Below, piece after piece: positions 1 through 5,533 of a DNA stretch of 8,695 nt. The notes below the pieces were generated by a model. That model was not told where the DNA came from. It made no database searches and worked only from the letters and a program-made list of their open reading frames with translations. Location: positions 1 through 8,695 of the forward strand of contig CAMWMM010000184.1 of assembly GCA_947175285.1 (NCBI GenBank), given 5' to 3'. The position numbers were made by a program, and so were the translations under genes. This DNA is from an uncultured Lachnospiraceae bacterium. GTDB taxonomy: Bacteria > Bacillota_A > Clostridia > Lachnospirales > Lachnospiraceae. Every line of letters begins with the position of its first letter. Within the stretch, counting starts at the first letter, position 1.

Positions 1-220
1 GCATAAGCTGCTCTACCAGATAGTCGGCTTTTTCTACTTTATTATATTCATGATAGCTGGTCATAGACGTTTTTATTTCAAAATGATTTAACAGCTTGAT
101 ACTGTTACGAGTATCTTCCGCTGCAATGATATCGACTTCTTTTAGTGTTTCTATCACTCGCGGCGTCATATCTCCCAGATTTCCTATCGGAGTTGCACAC
201 AGATATAAAGTTCCCGCCAT
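1..220 (-). CDS. rsmI: 16S rRNA (cytidine-1402-2'-O)-methyltransferase RsmI, N-terminal part
   Basis: Only the first 73 codons are in the window; the gene runs off the left edge, and this part is too short to be listed as a complete ORF. The translation begins MAGTLYLCATPIGNLGDMTP and shows the family signature ATPIGNLGD (residues 9-17) and AAEDTR (33-38), followed by KLLNHF, as in the tetrapyrrole-methylase fold of RsmI/YabC. RsmI uses S-adenosylmethionine to 2'-O-methylate C1402 in the decoding centre of 16S rRNA. The ATG directly abuts the TAA of the upstream lipoprotein gene with no spacer, and a purine-rich AGGGA lies about 5 bases before it inside that gene, so translation is probably coupled. 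The position after trmN6 matches yabB-yabC of B. subtilis apart from the intervening lipoprotein gene. The identification is strong despite truncation by the window. Confidence 0.93.
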   Translation of the reverse strand, partial: MAGTLYLCATPIGNLGDMTPRVIETLKEVDIIAAEDTRNSIKLLNHFEIKTSMTSYHEYNKVEKADYLVEQLM

Positions 221-1519
221 TTAATTCCCTGCCTCTTCCGCCGATACGTTCTCCGTTTCTTTTTCAGGTTCTTCTATCGGCTCTGCATCCTCATCTATGG
301 ATTCTGCTTCCTTTTCCGTCCAATAGGGAAGCAGCGCCTCTTTTGTATAATTCATCTTAGCATTCCAGAGAATCCATTCCTCATATCCCGCATCATAAAC
401 AGCCTGAATCTGCGCCCTGACTTCCTCCGCCCCATAGGAAATATAATCCTTCAGCCAAGACGCGGTGAAATCCTGAAGCCATACCCGCACGCCTGCGATT
501 TGTTCATCTGTCTCTAATTTTTCCTTAGAAATGTTCATTGCCTGATAGACCGTATCATACGGCGCTTTGTCAGGAACTTCTATATCATACACACCATTGC
601 TGTAATGCGAAGGATATACCATCGGACAGATATAGTCCAGATGCGCTGCCATATCCCGATAGTTCTGTCCCACAATTTCCCTATCGCTCTCATTATCTAT
701 AATCGTGCCGAATACATCCGCAGAAACCACCACACCAAGCGGATGCAGCGTCTCATACGCATATTCGGTAAATTCCGTTATTACTTCTTCCTTTGTCTTT
801 GTCTCGGCTTCCTCACCATAATCTATATCATCTGCATTGACATCCGTGGAGAATCGAATGTAGTCAAATTGAATTTCATCAAATCCCGCTTCCGCTGCCT
901 GCGTTCCGATTTCCATCAAATAATCCCATACTTCTTTCTTATATGGATTCACCCATGCCTCTTTATTTTTATCCCTGAAAATCTCTCCCGATTTCGTTTT
1001 CAGACTCAGTTCCGGCTTCTTTTCCGCTAAATAAGGGTCTTTGAATGCAACAATCCGGGCAATCAGATAAATATCTTTCTCGTGAAGTTTTTCCACCAAC
1101 TCATCAATATCCCTTATGTAACGCACGCCTGATTCAATTTCCAGAACCATATCGCTCTGCATTTTGTATGTCACTGCGCCCTCATCGTTTTTGATATCAA
1201 TAACCATTGTATTTAACTCTGTTTCTTCTACAAGGGCAATCAGCTCGTCCATCTTTTCTATTCCGGCAACCGGTCCTGTCACATAGATTCCTTTTACTTT
1301 GACAGGTTCTTTTACGACAGTCTCTTCTTCCGGCTCTTCCTGTTCATCTGCCTGTGCTTCATCGGCGATGGCATCCGCATCCGTTTCCTCGCTTCCGTCA
1401 TCTGAAAGCACATCTTCTGCATCTGAAAGGACGTCCTCCGACAATGCCGTCTCACCCTGCCTGCCGCATCCTGTCAGCATAAGAAAAAGCATCAACAAAA
1501 AAAATATTTTCTTTTTCAT
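221..1519 (-). CDS. Lipoprotein with DUF4015 (putative glycosyl hydrolase) domain
   Basis: This 432-residue protein begins with a lysine-rich start, a hydrophobic stretch and a lipobox L15-T16-G17-C18, so it should be lipidated at Cys18 and anchored on the outer face of the membrane. Residues about 22-70 form a very acidic, low-complexity linker. Residues about 75-400 match the DUF4015 family, a TIM-barrel relative of glycosyl hydrolases: KGIYVTG (76-82), VIDIKND (106-112), DEIQFDYIRF (214-223), VSADVFG (265-271), YICPMVYPSHYSNG (296-309), WLQDF (347-351) and WILWNA (382-387). The acidic residues in DEIQFDYIRF are the best catalytic candidates by family analogy. The C-terminal 30 residues are again acidic. 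The substrate is unknown; a cell-wall or polysaccharide role is inference. The start has only a weak upstream purine run (GAGAG), just beyond a double-hairpin element. The stop TAA touches the rsmI start. In B. subtilis the small endonuclease gene yazA occupies this slot. Confidence 0.85.
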   Translation of the reverse strand: MKKKIFFLLMLFLMLTGCGRQGETALSEDVLSDAEDVLSDDGSEETDADAIADEAQADEQEEPEEETVVKEPVKVKGIYVTGPVAGIEKMDELIALVEETELNTMVIDIKNDEGAVTYKMQSDMVLEIESGVRYIRDIDELVEKLHEKDIYLIARIVAFKDPYLAEKKPELSLKTKSGEIFRDKNKEAWVNPYKKEVWDYLMEIGTQAAEAGFDEIQFDYIRFSTDVNADDIDYGEEAETKTKEEVITEFTEYAYETLHPLGVVVSADVFGTIIDNESDREIVGQNYRDMAAHLDYICPMVYPSHYSNGVYDIEVPDKAPYDTVYQAMNISKEKLETDEQIAGVRVWLQDFTASWLKDYISYGAEEVRAQIQAVYDAGYEEWILWNAKMNYTKEALLPYWTEKEAESIDEDAEPIEEPEKETENVSAEEAGN

Positions 1520-1527
1520 ATCACGCT

Positions 1528-1592
1528 CTCAATCTGTGATGTTTGGCGCTACGCCAAACTCACGGTTGAAAAATCTTTGATTTTTCAACCTA
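1528..1592 (-). repeat. Double-hairpin intergenic element, copy A
   Basis: This element fills the gap between trmN6 and the lipoprotein gene. It contains two adjacent inverted repeats. At 1564-1590 there is a perfect 12-bp stem (GGTTGAAAAATC) with a 3-base loop. At 1536-1563 there is an 8-bp perfect stem, GTTTGGCG-CTA-CGCCAAAC, extended by GTGA/TCAC across a one-base bulge. On the coding strand the element starts with the TAG stop of trmN6 and ends near TTGAG, just before the lipoprotein ribosome site. It resembles 7590-7651 in order, spacing and sequence. No T-run follows either hairpin on the minus strand, so it is not a standard intrinsic terminator. It could stabilise RNA, limit read-through, or be a REP/MITE-like dispersed repeat. 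Confidence 0.75.
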
Positions 1593-2354
1593 GTATCCGT
1601 AAATTTCATAAATCTCCGGCATATAAACTCCCGGCTCCTTATAAATAATCAGCGGTTTTTCCACGCTCATCCGGGGTTTCCCGCCGCGGTTTGCCTCTAT
1701 CAACACCATATTGGGTTCCTTATCGATAAAAGGATGAACCATCTGCATCCGCTTCGGTTCCAACTTGTACTGATGCAGAAGTATCATAATCTCCGCCAGC
1801 CGAAACGGTCTGTGTACCATAAAAAAGTTCCCGCCCGGTTTTAATAATACGGCTGCCTGTGCAATCACATCCTCTAACGTACATAAAATTTCATGCCTTG
1901 CAATCGCTTTTGCATCTTCCGGATTCACCAACCCGTGTTGTCCTATCATATAAGGCGGGTTACAGGTAATCACATCAAAAGAAGCAGCGTCAAATAAACT
2001 ACCTGCCTCTTTGATATCTCCCGTTACAATCGTAATCTTCTCTTCCAGACCATTCAGTGCCACACTGCGCCTTGCCATCTCAGCGCTTTCCTCCTGAATT
2101 TCCAGACCGACAAAACGAGATGCCTCCGTTTTTGCTTCCATCAAAATCGGGATAATGCCCGTGCCGGTTCCCATGTCCAAAACGGTATTTCCTTTTTTCG
2201 CTCTGGCAAATCCGGAAAGCAGAACCGCATCCATGCCGAAACAAAATTTAGCCGGATTCTGAATAATCTGATAACCGTTACGCTGCAGTTCATCTATTCT
2301 CTCATTCTCTTTCAGCGTAATCTCTCTGCCTGCTTCCATCGTCCTGATACCCAT
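1590..2354 (-). CDS. trmN6: TrmN6-type tRNA1(Val) (adenine-37-N6)-methyltransferase
   Basis: This 254-residue class I S-adenosylmethionine-dependent methyltransferase corresponds to YabB of B. subtilis. The SAM-binding motif I is VLDMGTGTGIIPIL (58-71), an acidic residue for the SAM ribose follows in GLEIQ (83-87), and the amino-methylating motif IV is NPPY (132-135), which is typical of N6-adenine methyltransferases. The N-terminal stretch NGYQIIQNPAKFCFGMDAVLLS is characteristic of this family. It is predicted to methylate N6 of A37 in a valine tRNA, although the exact tRNA target is by analogy with E. coli YfiC. The start is uncertain: ATG at 2354 has only a weak purine run (GAAAGAAG), and a second ATG five codons downstream (2339) is possible. 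The gene lies 22 bases after ricT and probably shares its transcript. Its TAG stop is the first base triplet of the double-hairpin element A. Confidence 0.9.
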   Translation of the reverse strand: MGIRTMEAGREITLKENERIDELQRNGYQIIQNPAKFCFGMDAVLLSGFARAKKGNTVLDMGTGTGIIPILMEAKTEASRFVGLEIQEESAEMARRSVALNGLEEKITIVTGDIKEAGSLFDAASFDVITCNPPYMIGQHGLVNPEDAKAIARHEILCTLEDVIAQAAVLLKPGGNFFMVHRPFRLAEIMILLHQYKLEPKRMQMVHPFIDKEPNMVLIEANRGGKPRMSVEKPLIIYKEPGVYMPEIYEIYGY

Positions 2355-2376
2355 GCACTTCTTTCAAGCCGGTCTC

Positions 2377-3282
2377 TTAATTATCATCCAGCTTGGAAGT
2401 ATTATCCTCTAATTTCTCCAACTCTTTCAGTTCTTCCTCATTCACTTCCACTTTTTGATTTTTATGGTGTTTTCTCTTAAAGCGAAGCTCATCTACTTTA
2501 TATTCCTGAATTTCTTTCTCATCATCCACATCAACAATGACTTTCACTAACTGACGCAGCACGTTAACGCTGTGCACTTCGCCTTTTAATCCATCTGCCG
2601 TTGTTACAAAATCACCCACATTCGGCAGTTTTCTGTTTAACTCTTCATATGTTTCCTCTTCATGATTCAGACAGCACATCAATCTGCCGCATACTCCCGA
2701 AATTTTCGTCGGATTTAAAGACAGATTCTGTTCCTTTGCCATCTTAATTGATACCGGAACAAACTCGGACAAATGCGTATGACAGCAAAGCGGTCTGCCG
2801 CAGATGCCGATGCCTCCCACAATCTTCGTCTCGTCACGAACGCCAATCTGGCGAAGCTCAATACGGGTTTTAAAGACCGACGCCAAATCTTTTACCAGTT
2901 CTCTAAAATCAATACGACCGTCGGCAGTAAAATAAAATAAGACTTTGTTATTATCAAATGTATATTCCGCATCAATCAATTTCATCGGCAATTCATGCTT
3001 TTTGATTTTCTCCAAACATATCTGAAAAGCATCTTTTTCTTTTTGTTTATTCGCTGCTTCCTGCTCATCATCTTTCGCCGTCGCTACACGCAAAACAGCT
3101 TTCAAAGGCTGTACCACTTTTTCGTCTTCTACTTCTCTCGGTTCTCCTACAACCGTTCCGTATTCAATGCCTCTTGCCGTTTCAACGATAACATGATCGC
3201 CTTTCTTTATCTCTAACGTACCGGGGTCAAAATAATATATTTTCCCCGCAGTACGAAAACGTACGCCTATTACTTTTATCAT
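2377..3282 (-). CDS. ricT: PSP1-domain protein RicT (YaaT)
   Basis: This is a 301-residue protein of the YaaT/RicT family. In B. subtilis RicT works with RicA and RicF as an iron-sulfur complex that helps RNase Y process mRNAs and promotes sporulation, competence and biofilm formation. The sequence has the PSP1 core (about 50-205) and two cysteine clusters of the same design, CGRPLCC (Cys161, 166, 167) and CGRLMCC (Cys198, 203, 204), consistent with cluster ligation. The tail after residue 270 is highly charged and probably disordered. The ATG at 3282 has a strong AATGGAGG site ten bases upstream. It follows holB by 43 bases and precedes trmN6 directly, with no yabA between them, as is usual in clostridia. 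The ricA and ricF partners are not in this window, so the full complex cannot be confirmed here. Confidence 0.93.
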   Translation of the reverse strand: MIKVIGVRFRTAGKIYYFDPGTLEIKKGDHVIVETARGIEYGTVVGEPREVEDEKVVQPLKAVLRVATAKDDEQEAANKQKEKDAFQICLEKIKKHELPMKLIDAEYTFDNNKVLFYFTADGRIDFRELVKDLASVFKTRIELRQIGVRDETKIVGGIGICGRPLCCHTHLSEFVPVSIKMAKEQNLSLNPTKISGVCGRLMCCLNHEEETYEELNRKLPNVGDFVTTADGLKGEVHSVNVLRQLVKVIVDVDDEKEIQEYKVDELRFKRKHHKNQKVEVNEEELKELEKLEDNTSKLDDN

Positions 3283-3325
3283 AATCTATTAACCTCCATT
3301 CCCGTATCCGGGTGTTTTTTTATGC

Positions 3326-4315
3326 CTAGTTCTCCTGAATTGTCAAAAGAAGCAGTTCCATTGTCAGGTCGAAATTAACATTGGCATCCAGACGTCTCTT
3401 CGCCTGCTGCAATGCTTTCACAATCGTTTCAATTCCCTCATATGTGCTTCTGTCAGCTACCTTACGAATATACTGTATTTCATCTTTAAAAATCAGGCTG
3501 TTGGCATCTTTGGTTGCCTTAAATAACAGTACATCCCGATACCAGACAGATAGTATGTCCAGATAATCCGTAACGTCAAATTTATATTCGGAAATCTTCT
3601 TTATCGCTTTTACAATTTCGCTGATTTCCATATCATTAATATATTTTACCAGTGTAACAGCTTCTTCCTTAACTTTCTCAAACTCTTCACTGGTCGCAAG
3701 CATCTTTGCCTTTCCGATATTTCCTCTCGCAAAAGCAACACAGATATTTGCCTTGTAATCAGGAACAGCCAAGTCCTCCATCAGATATTTTTTAACTTTA
3801 TTATCCGGAACCGGCTTCATATTCAGAACAACACACCGGCTTAAAATAGTCGGCAGAAGAGAATCCACATTTGCTGTCAAAATCAAAATGACAGCGTACT
3901 CCGGTGGCTCCTCCAGCGTCTTTAGCAGCGCATTCTGTGCCTGTACCGTCATTTTCTCCCCTTCATTCATAATATAAACTTTACGGGGGCTGCTATAAGG
4001 CTTGATGGCAATATCATTATTAATCTGTGCCCTGATATCTTCCACGCCAATCGTATTGGGTTTGTCATGGGATACAAAAATAATATCCGGCTGATTACCG
4101 CTTTGCGCCTGTTTACAGGAATGACATTCCCCGCATGGCTCCGCACCGCCATTTTCACACTGTAAAGCTGCGGCAAAAACTTTTGCAATAAATTCCTTGC
4201 CGGAGCTTCTTTCTCCGTTAATGATATATGCATGTGACACTTTATTCATGGAAATAGCATTCTGTAAATGTTCTTTTAATTGTTCTTGTCCGATAATATC
4301 TGTAAATTTCGCCAT
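3326..4315 (-). CDS. holB: DNA polymerase III subunit delta prime
   Basis: This 329-residue protein is the delta prime subunit of the clamp loader, which places the beta sliding clamp on DNA. It opens with FTDIIGQEQLKEHLQNAI, followed by a P-loop-like GERSSGK (34-40) in which the usual Ser/Thr after the lysine is Glu41. Four cysteines at 53, 61, 64 and 67 form the clamp-loader zinc site. AQNALLKTLEEPP (126-138) and ILSRC (157-161, SRC motif with the trans-acting arginine) complete the AAA+ signature. The C-terminal collar domain is poorly conserved, as normal. The degenerate P-loop agrees with delta prime being a non-hydrolysing partner in many bacteria. The ATG at 4315 has GGGGAGG six bases before it, lying directly after the yaaR stop, so the two genes are likely co-translated. 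Confidence 0.95.
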   Translation of the reverse strand: MAKFTDIIGQEQLKEHLQNAISMNKVSHAYIINGERSSGKEFIAKVFAAALQCENGGAEPCGECHSCKQAQSGNQPDIIFVSHDKPNTIGVEDIRAQINNDIAIKPYSSPRKVYIMNEGEKMTVQAQNALLKTLEEPPEYAVILILTANVDSLLPTILSRCVVLNMKPVPDNKVKKYLMEDLAVPDYKANICVAFARGNIGKAKMLATSEEFEKVKEEAVTLVKYINDMEISEIVKAIKKISEYKFDVTDYLDILSVWYRDVLLFKATKDANSLIFKDEIQYIRKVADRSTYEGIETIVKALQQAKRRLDANVNFDLTMELLLLTIQEN

Positions 4316-4327
4316 GACTAGCCTCCC

Positions 4328-4768
4328 CTACGTAAAAATATCCAGAAGTAATCCCCTTATCTCTCCGATTTTACTTAAAATAGCTAAATGATCCTGCTCA
4401 TCTTTTACAAGTTCCTGTGCCAGTTCGTCCAGATTCTGGTCTACGAGACGAATAATGCCATAAACACGATGCCGTCCTTTCCTGTCCAGAAAGTTCTCTC
4501 TGGAAAAAGCATGGGAACGGTTTACAATTTCATTTAAGAAGTCTTTGACAAGAGCTCTGTATCGTCTCATATCTTTAATGTCCCGATGCTTGGCAAGTTT
4601 TTCCCCTTGTCTGGTAATTTCCTCCATCATTTGCGCCAGCGCGTTCTGCAAATCCTGTTCCTCTATCCTGCTGACCAATGTAAATTTAAAAGAACCATCC
4701 GTTTCCTGCACTTGCTGCGTCTGTTCCACCGGCATAGGCTGTTGTATTTGATTTACTTTAATATCCAC
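4328..4768 (-). CDS. yaaR: YaaR family protein (DUF327)
   Basis: This 146-residue soluble, highly charged and mostly helical protein belongs to the DUF327/YaaR family. Its biochemical function is not known. Family features seen here are the central [17 protein letters not shown] (about 68-84), the following [21 protein letters not shown] segment and the C-terminal [13 protein letters not shown] ending. The N-terminal 30 residues are Gln-rich and probably flexible. The start is GTG (4768), supported by a perfect GGAGG six bases upstream; the ATG inside GGAGGATG is followed at once by a stop and cannot serve. Sitting between the kinase-like gene and holB reproduces the tmk-yaaQ-yaaR-holB order of B. 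subtilis without yaaQ, and conserved linkage to holB is the main clue to its role. Confidence 0.9.
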   Translation of the reverse strand: MDIKVNQIQQPMPVEQTQQVQETDGSFKFTLVSRIEEQDLQNALAQMMEEITRQGEKLAKHRDIKDMRRYRALVKDFLNEIVNRSHAFSRENFLDRKGRHRVYGIIRLVDQNLDELAQELVKDEQDHLAILSKIGEIRGLLLDIFT

Positions 4769-4774
4769 TTACAT

Positions 4775-4779
4775 CCTCC
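4775..4779 (-). promoter_or_regulatory. Ribosome binding site deciding the GTG start of yaaR
   Basis: On the coding strand GGAGG is followed by ATGTAA and then GTG. The ATG next to it is out of use because a TAA follows directly, so the GTG six bases downstream is the credible start. Confidence 0.8.
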
Positions 4780-4781
4780 AT

Positions 4782-4796
4782 GCGCATTTTATGCGC
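4782..4796 (-). repeat. Short perfect hairpin at the kinase-like stop / yaaR ribosome site
   Basis: GCGCAT-AAA-ATGCGC forms a perfect 6-bp stem with a 3-base loop. It covers the last codons and TAA stop of the upstream gene and ends two bases before the GGAGG of yaaR. A ribosome ending the upstream gene would melt it, so it could couple translation of the two genes; that role is inference. No T-run follows, so it is not a terminator. Confidence 0.5.
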
Positions 4797-5379
4797 CGCA
4801 CTTTTTTAAATATACGATAATCTTTGACAAACACTGTTCCAATTCGTCATTATAAAATGTCTCTGTTATGCCTGCTGCCGCCATCTTTTCCGGCGAAAAA
4901 TCCTCCGCGTCCGCCAGAAAACGCCTGCACATTTCCTCATAGCGGGGCGCAGTCTGTATCTTCTCTCTATCTAATGCCCTTTGCAGACGGACACCGTCAT
5001 CCAATTCAATCATAACCGGAAGCACTTTATCTTCGCCGTAAAACTTTCTTATCTGTTCATAAGCATCCAATGTCCCAATCATCAGATATGACTGTTTGGA
5101 TAAATCAATCTCTTTATCCGCAACGGTAAAATACCTCCATATGCCATGACAGGTATGATACACCCTTGCTTCAATCACATTTCTTTCGTCTGCAAACTTC
5201 TGATACTCTGCTTCTTCTATAAAATGGTATTCTACACCATTCTGTTCTCCGGCACGGATTGGTCTTGTTGTATACGGCACAATTTTTTGTAAACTGACGG
5301 CATTCTGCTCTAACAGTTTTTTATAAACCGTATCTTTCCCTGATGAACTTTTACCCATCAGACACACTATTTTCCCCAT
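4789..5379 (-). CDS. Guanylate kinase-like NMP kinase family protein (divergent)
   Basis: I start this gene at the ATG at 5379 (196 residues), not at the upstream ATG at 5454. The upstream 25 codons are encoded by a hairpin element and look nothing like the family, while the protein from 5379 begins MGKIVCLMGKSSSGKDT as expected. The P-loop is GKSSSGKDT (9-17). The guanylate-kinase signature follows as YTTRPIRAGEQNGVEYHF (36-53), with Arg39, Arg42 and Tyr51 at the usual phosphate-binding positions, and Glu70 in VIEA. After that the family pattern changes: the expected YYGS region reads CHGIW (77-81), and the usual acidic base-binding strand reads YLMIGTLDA (98-106). The lid arginines near 131-139 and 146-153 are present. 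It likely transfers phosphate from ATP to a nucleotide, but GMP as acceptor is uncertain. It occupies the position that tmk has in B. subtilis; the housekeeping gmk is probably elsewhere. Confidence 0.82.
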   Translation of the reverse strand: MGKIVCLMGKSSSGKDTVYKKLLEQNAVSLQKIVPYTTRPIRAGEQNGVEYHFIEEAEYQKFADERNVIEARVYHTCHGIWRYFTVADKEIDLSKQSYLMIGTLDAYEQIRKFYGEDKVLPVMIELDDGVRLQRALDREKIQTAPRYEEMCRRFLADAEDFSPEKMAAAGITETFYNDELEQCLSKIIVYLKKCGA

Positions 5380-5391
5380 ATGAATAATATG

Positions 5392-5400
5392 CCTTCCTCT
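5392..5400 (-). promoter_or_regulatory. Ribosome binding site supporting the 5379 start of the kinase-like gene
   Basis: AGAGGAAGG lies 12 bases upstream of the ATG at 5379. The spacing is somewhat long, but there is no closer start and the upstream candidate at 5454 has no comparable site. Confidence 0.55.
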
Positions 5401-5420
5401 AGCGTTAAAAACTTCTCTGA

Positions 5421-5484
5421 TGTGAGACTTAGAACTTCTTCGCGAAGCAGCCACTGCTGCGAGTGATTAGAAGTTCTTCTCACA
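5421..5484 (-). repeat. Large imperfect inverted repeat (hairpin element C) in the kinase-like gene leader
   Basis: The outer arms are TGTGAGA (5421-5427) with TCTCACA (5478-5484), and AGAACTTCT (5431-5439) with AGAAGTTCT (5469-5477), separated by a 3-base bulge on one side. Inside is a second stem, CGAAGCAG-CCA-CTGCTGCG (5443-5461), with one mismatch. The structure is followed on the minus strand by TTTTT only after about nine bases, so it is a poor terminator. It starts close to the likely transcription start of the downstream cluster. An ATG inside it opens a false extension of the kinase-like reading frame. Confidence 0.7.
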
Positions 5485-5486
5485 TT

Positions 5487-5518
5487 ATTATAATGCCATA
5501 TTTCTGTAGGAATTTCAA
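5487..5518 (-). promoter_or_regulatory. Possible sigma-A type promoter for the kinase-like gene - yaaR - holB - ricT - trmN6 cluster
   Basis: On the minus strand TTGAAA (5513-5518) is followed 17 bases later by CATTAT (5490-5495) or 20 bases later by a consensus TATAAT (5487-5492). Neither pairing is perfect: the first has the right spacing with a weak -10, the second a perfect -10 with long spacing. It is the only gap of this size between the decarboxylase and the downstream genes, which favours a promoter here. Confidence 0.4.
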
Positions 5519-5533
5519 TTTTATTCCATAAAT

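Noticed and set aside
605..1030. Plus-strand 141-codon open frame
   Set aside because: It lies wholly inside the lipoprotein gene on the opposite strand, has no family resemblance or ribosome site, and the composition is that of an antisense shadow.
1564..1590. Intrinsic terminator after trmN6
   Set aside because: The 12-bp stem is strong but not GC-rich and is followed on the coding strand by GTGAGTTTGG rather than a T-run, so I list it as part of a repeat element instead.
3301..3320. CCCG-TATC-CGGG hairpin followed by a T-run on the plus strand, between holB and ricT
   Set aside because: The orientation would stop plus-strand transcription, but no plus-strand gene exists here. The stem is only 4 bp and on the coding strand no T-run follows. 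Probably chance.
3967..4233. Minus-strand 88-codon frame within holB
   Set aside because: It is an alternative frame of the well-supported holB gene and shows no recognisable domain.
3326..4315. Damaged ATP site in holB (Glu after the P-loop lysine)
   Set aside because: Delta prime subunits commonly have degenerate P-loops and need not hydrolyse ATP, so this is not evidence of a broken gene.
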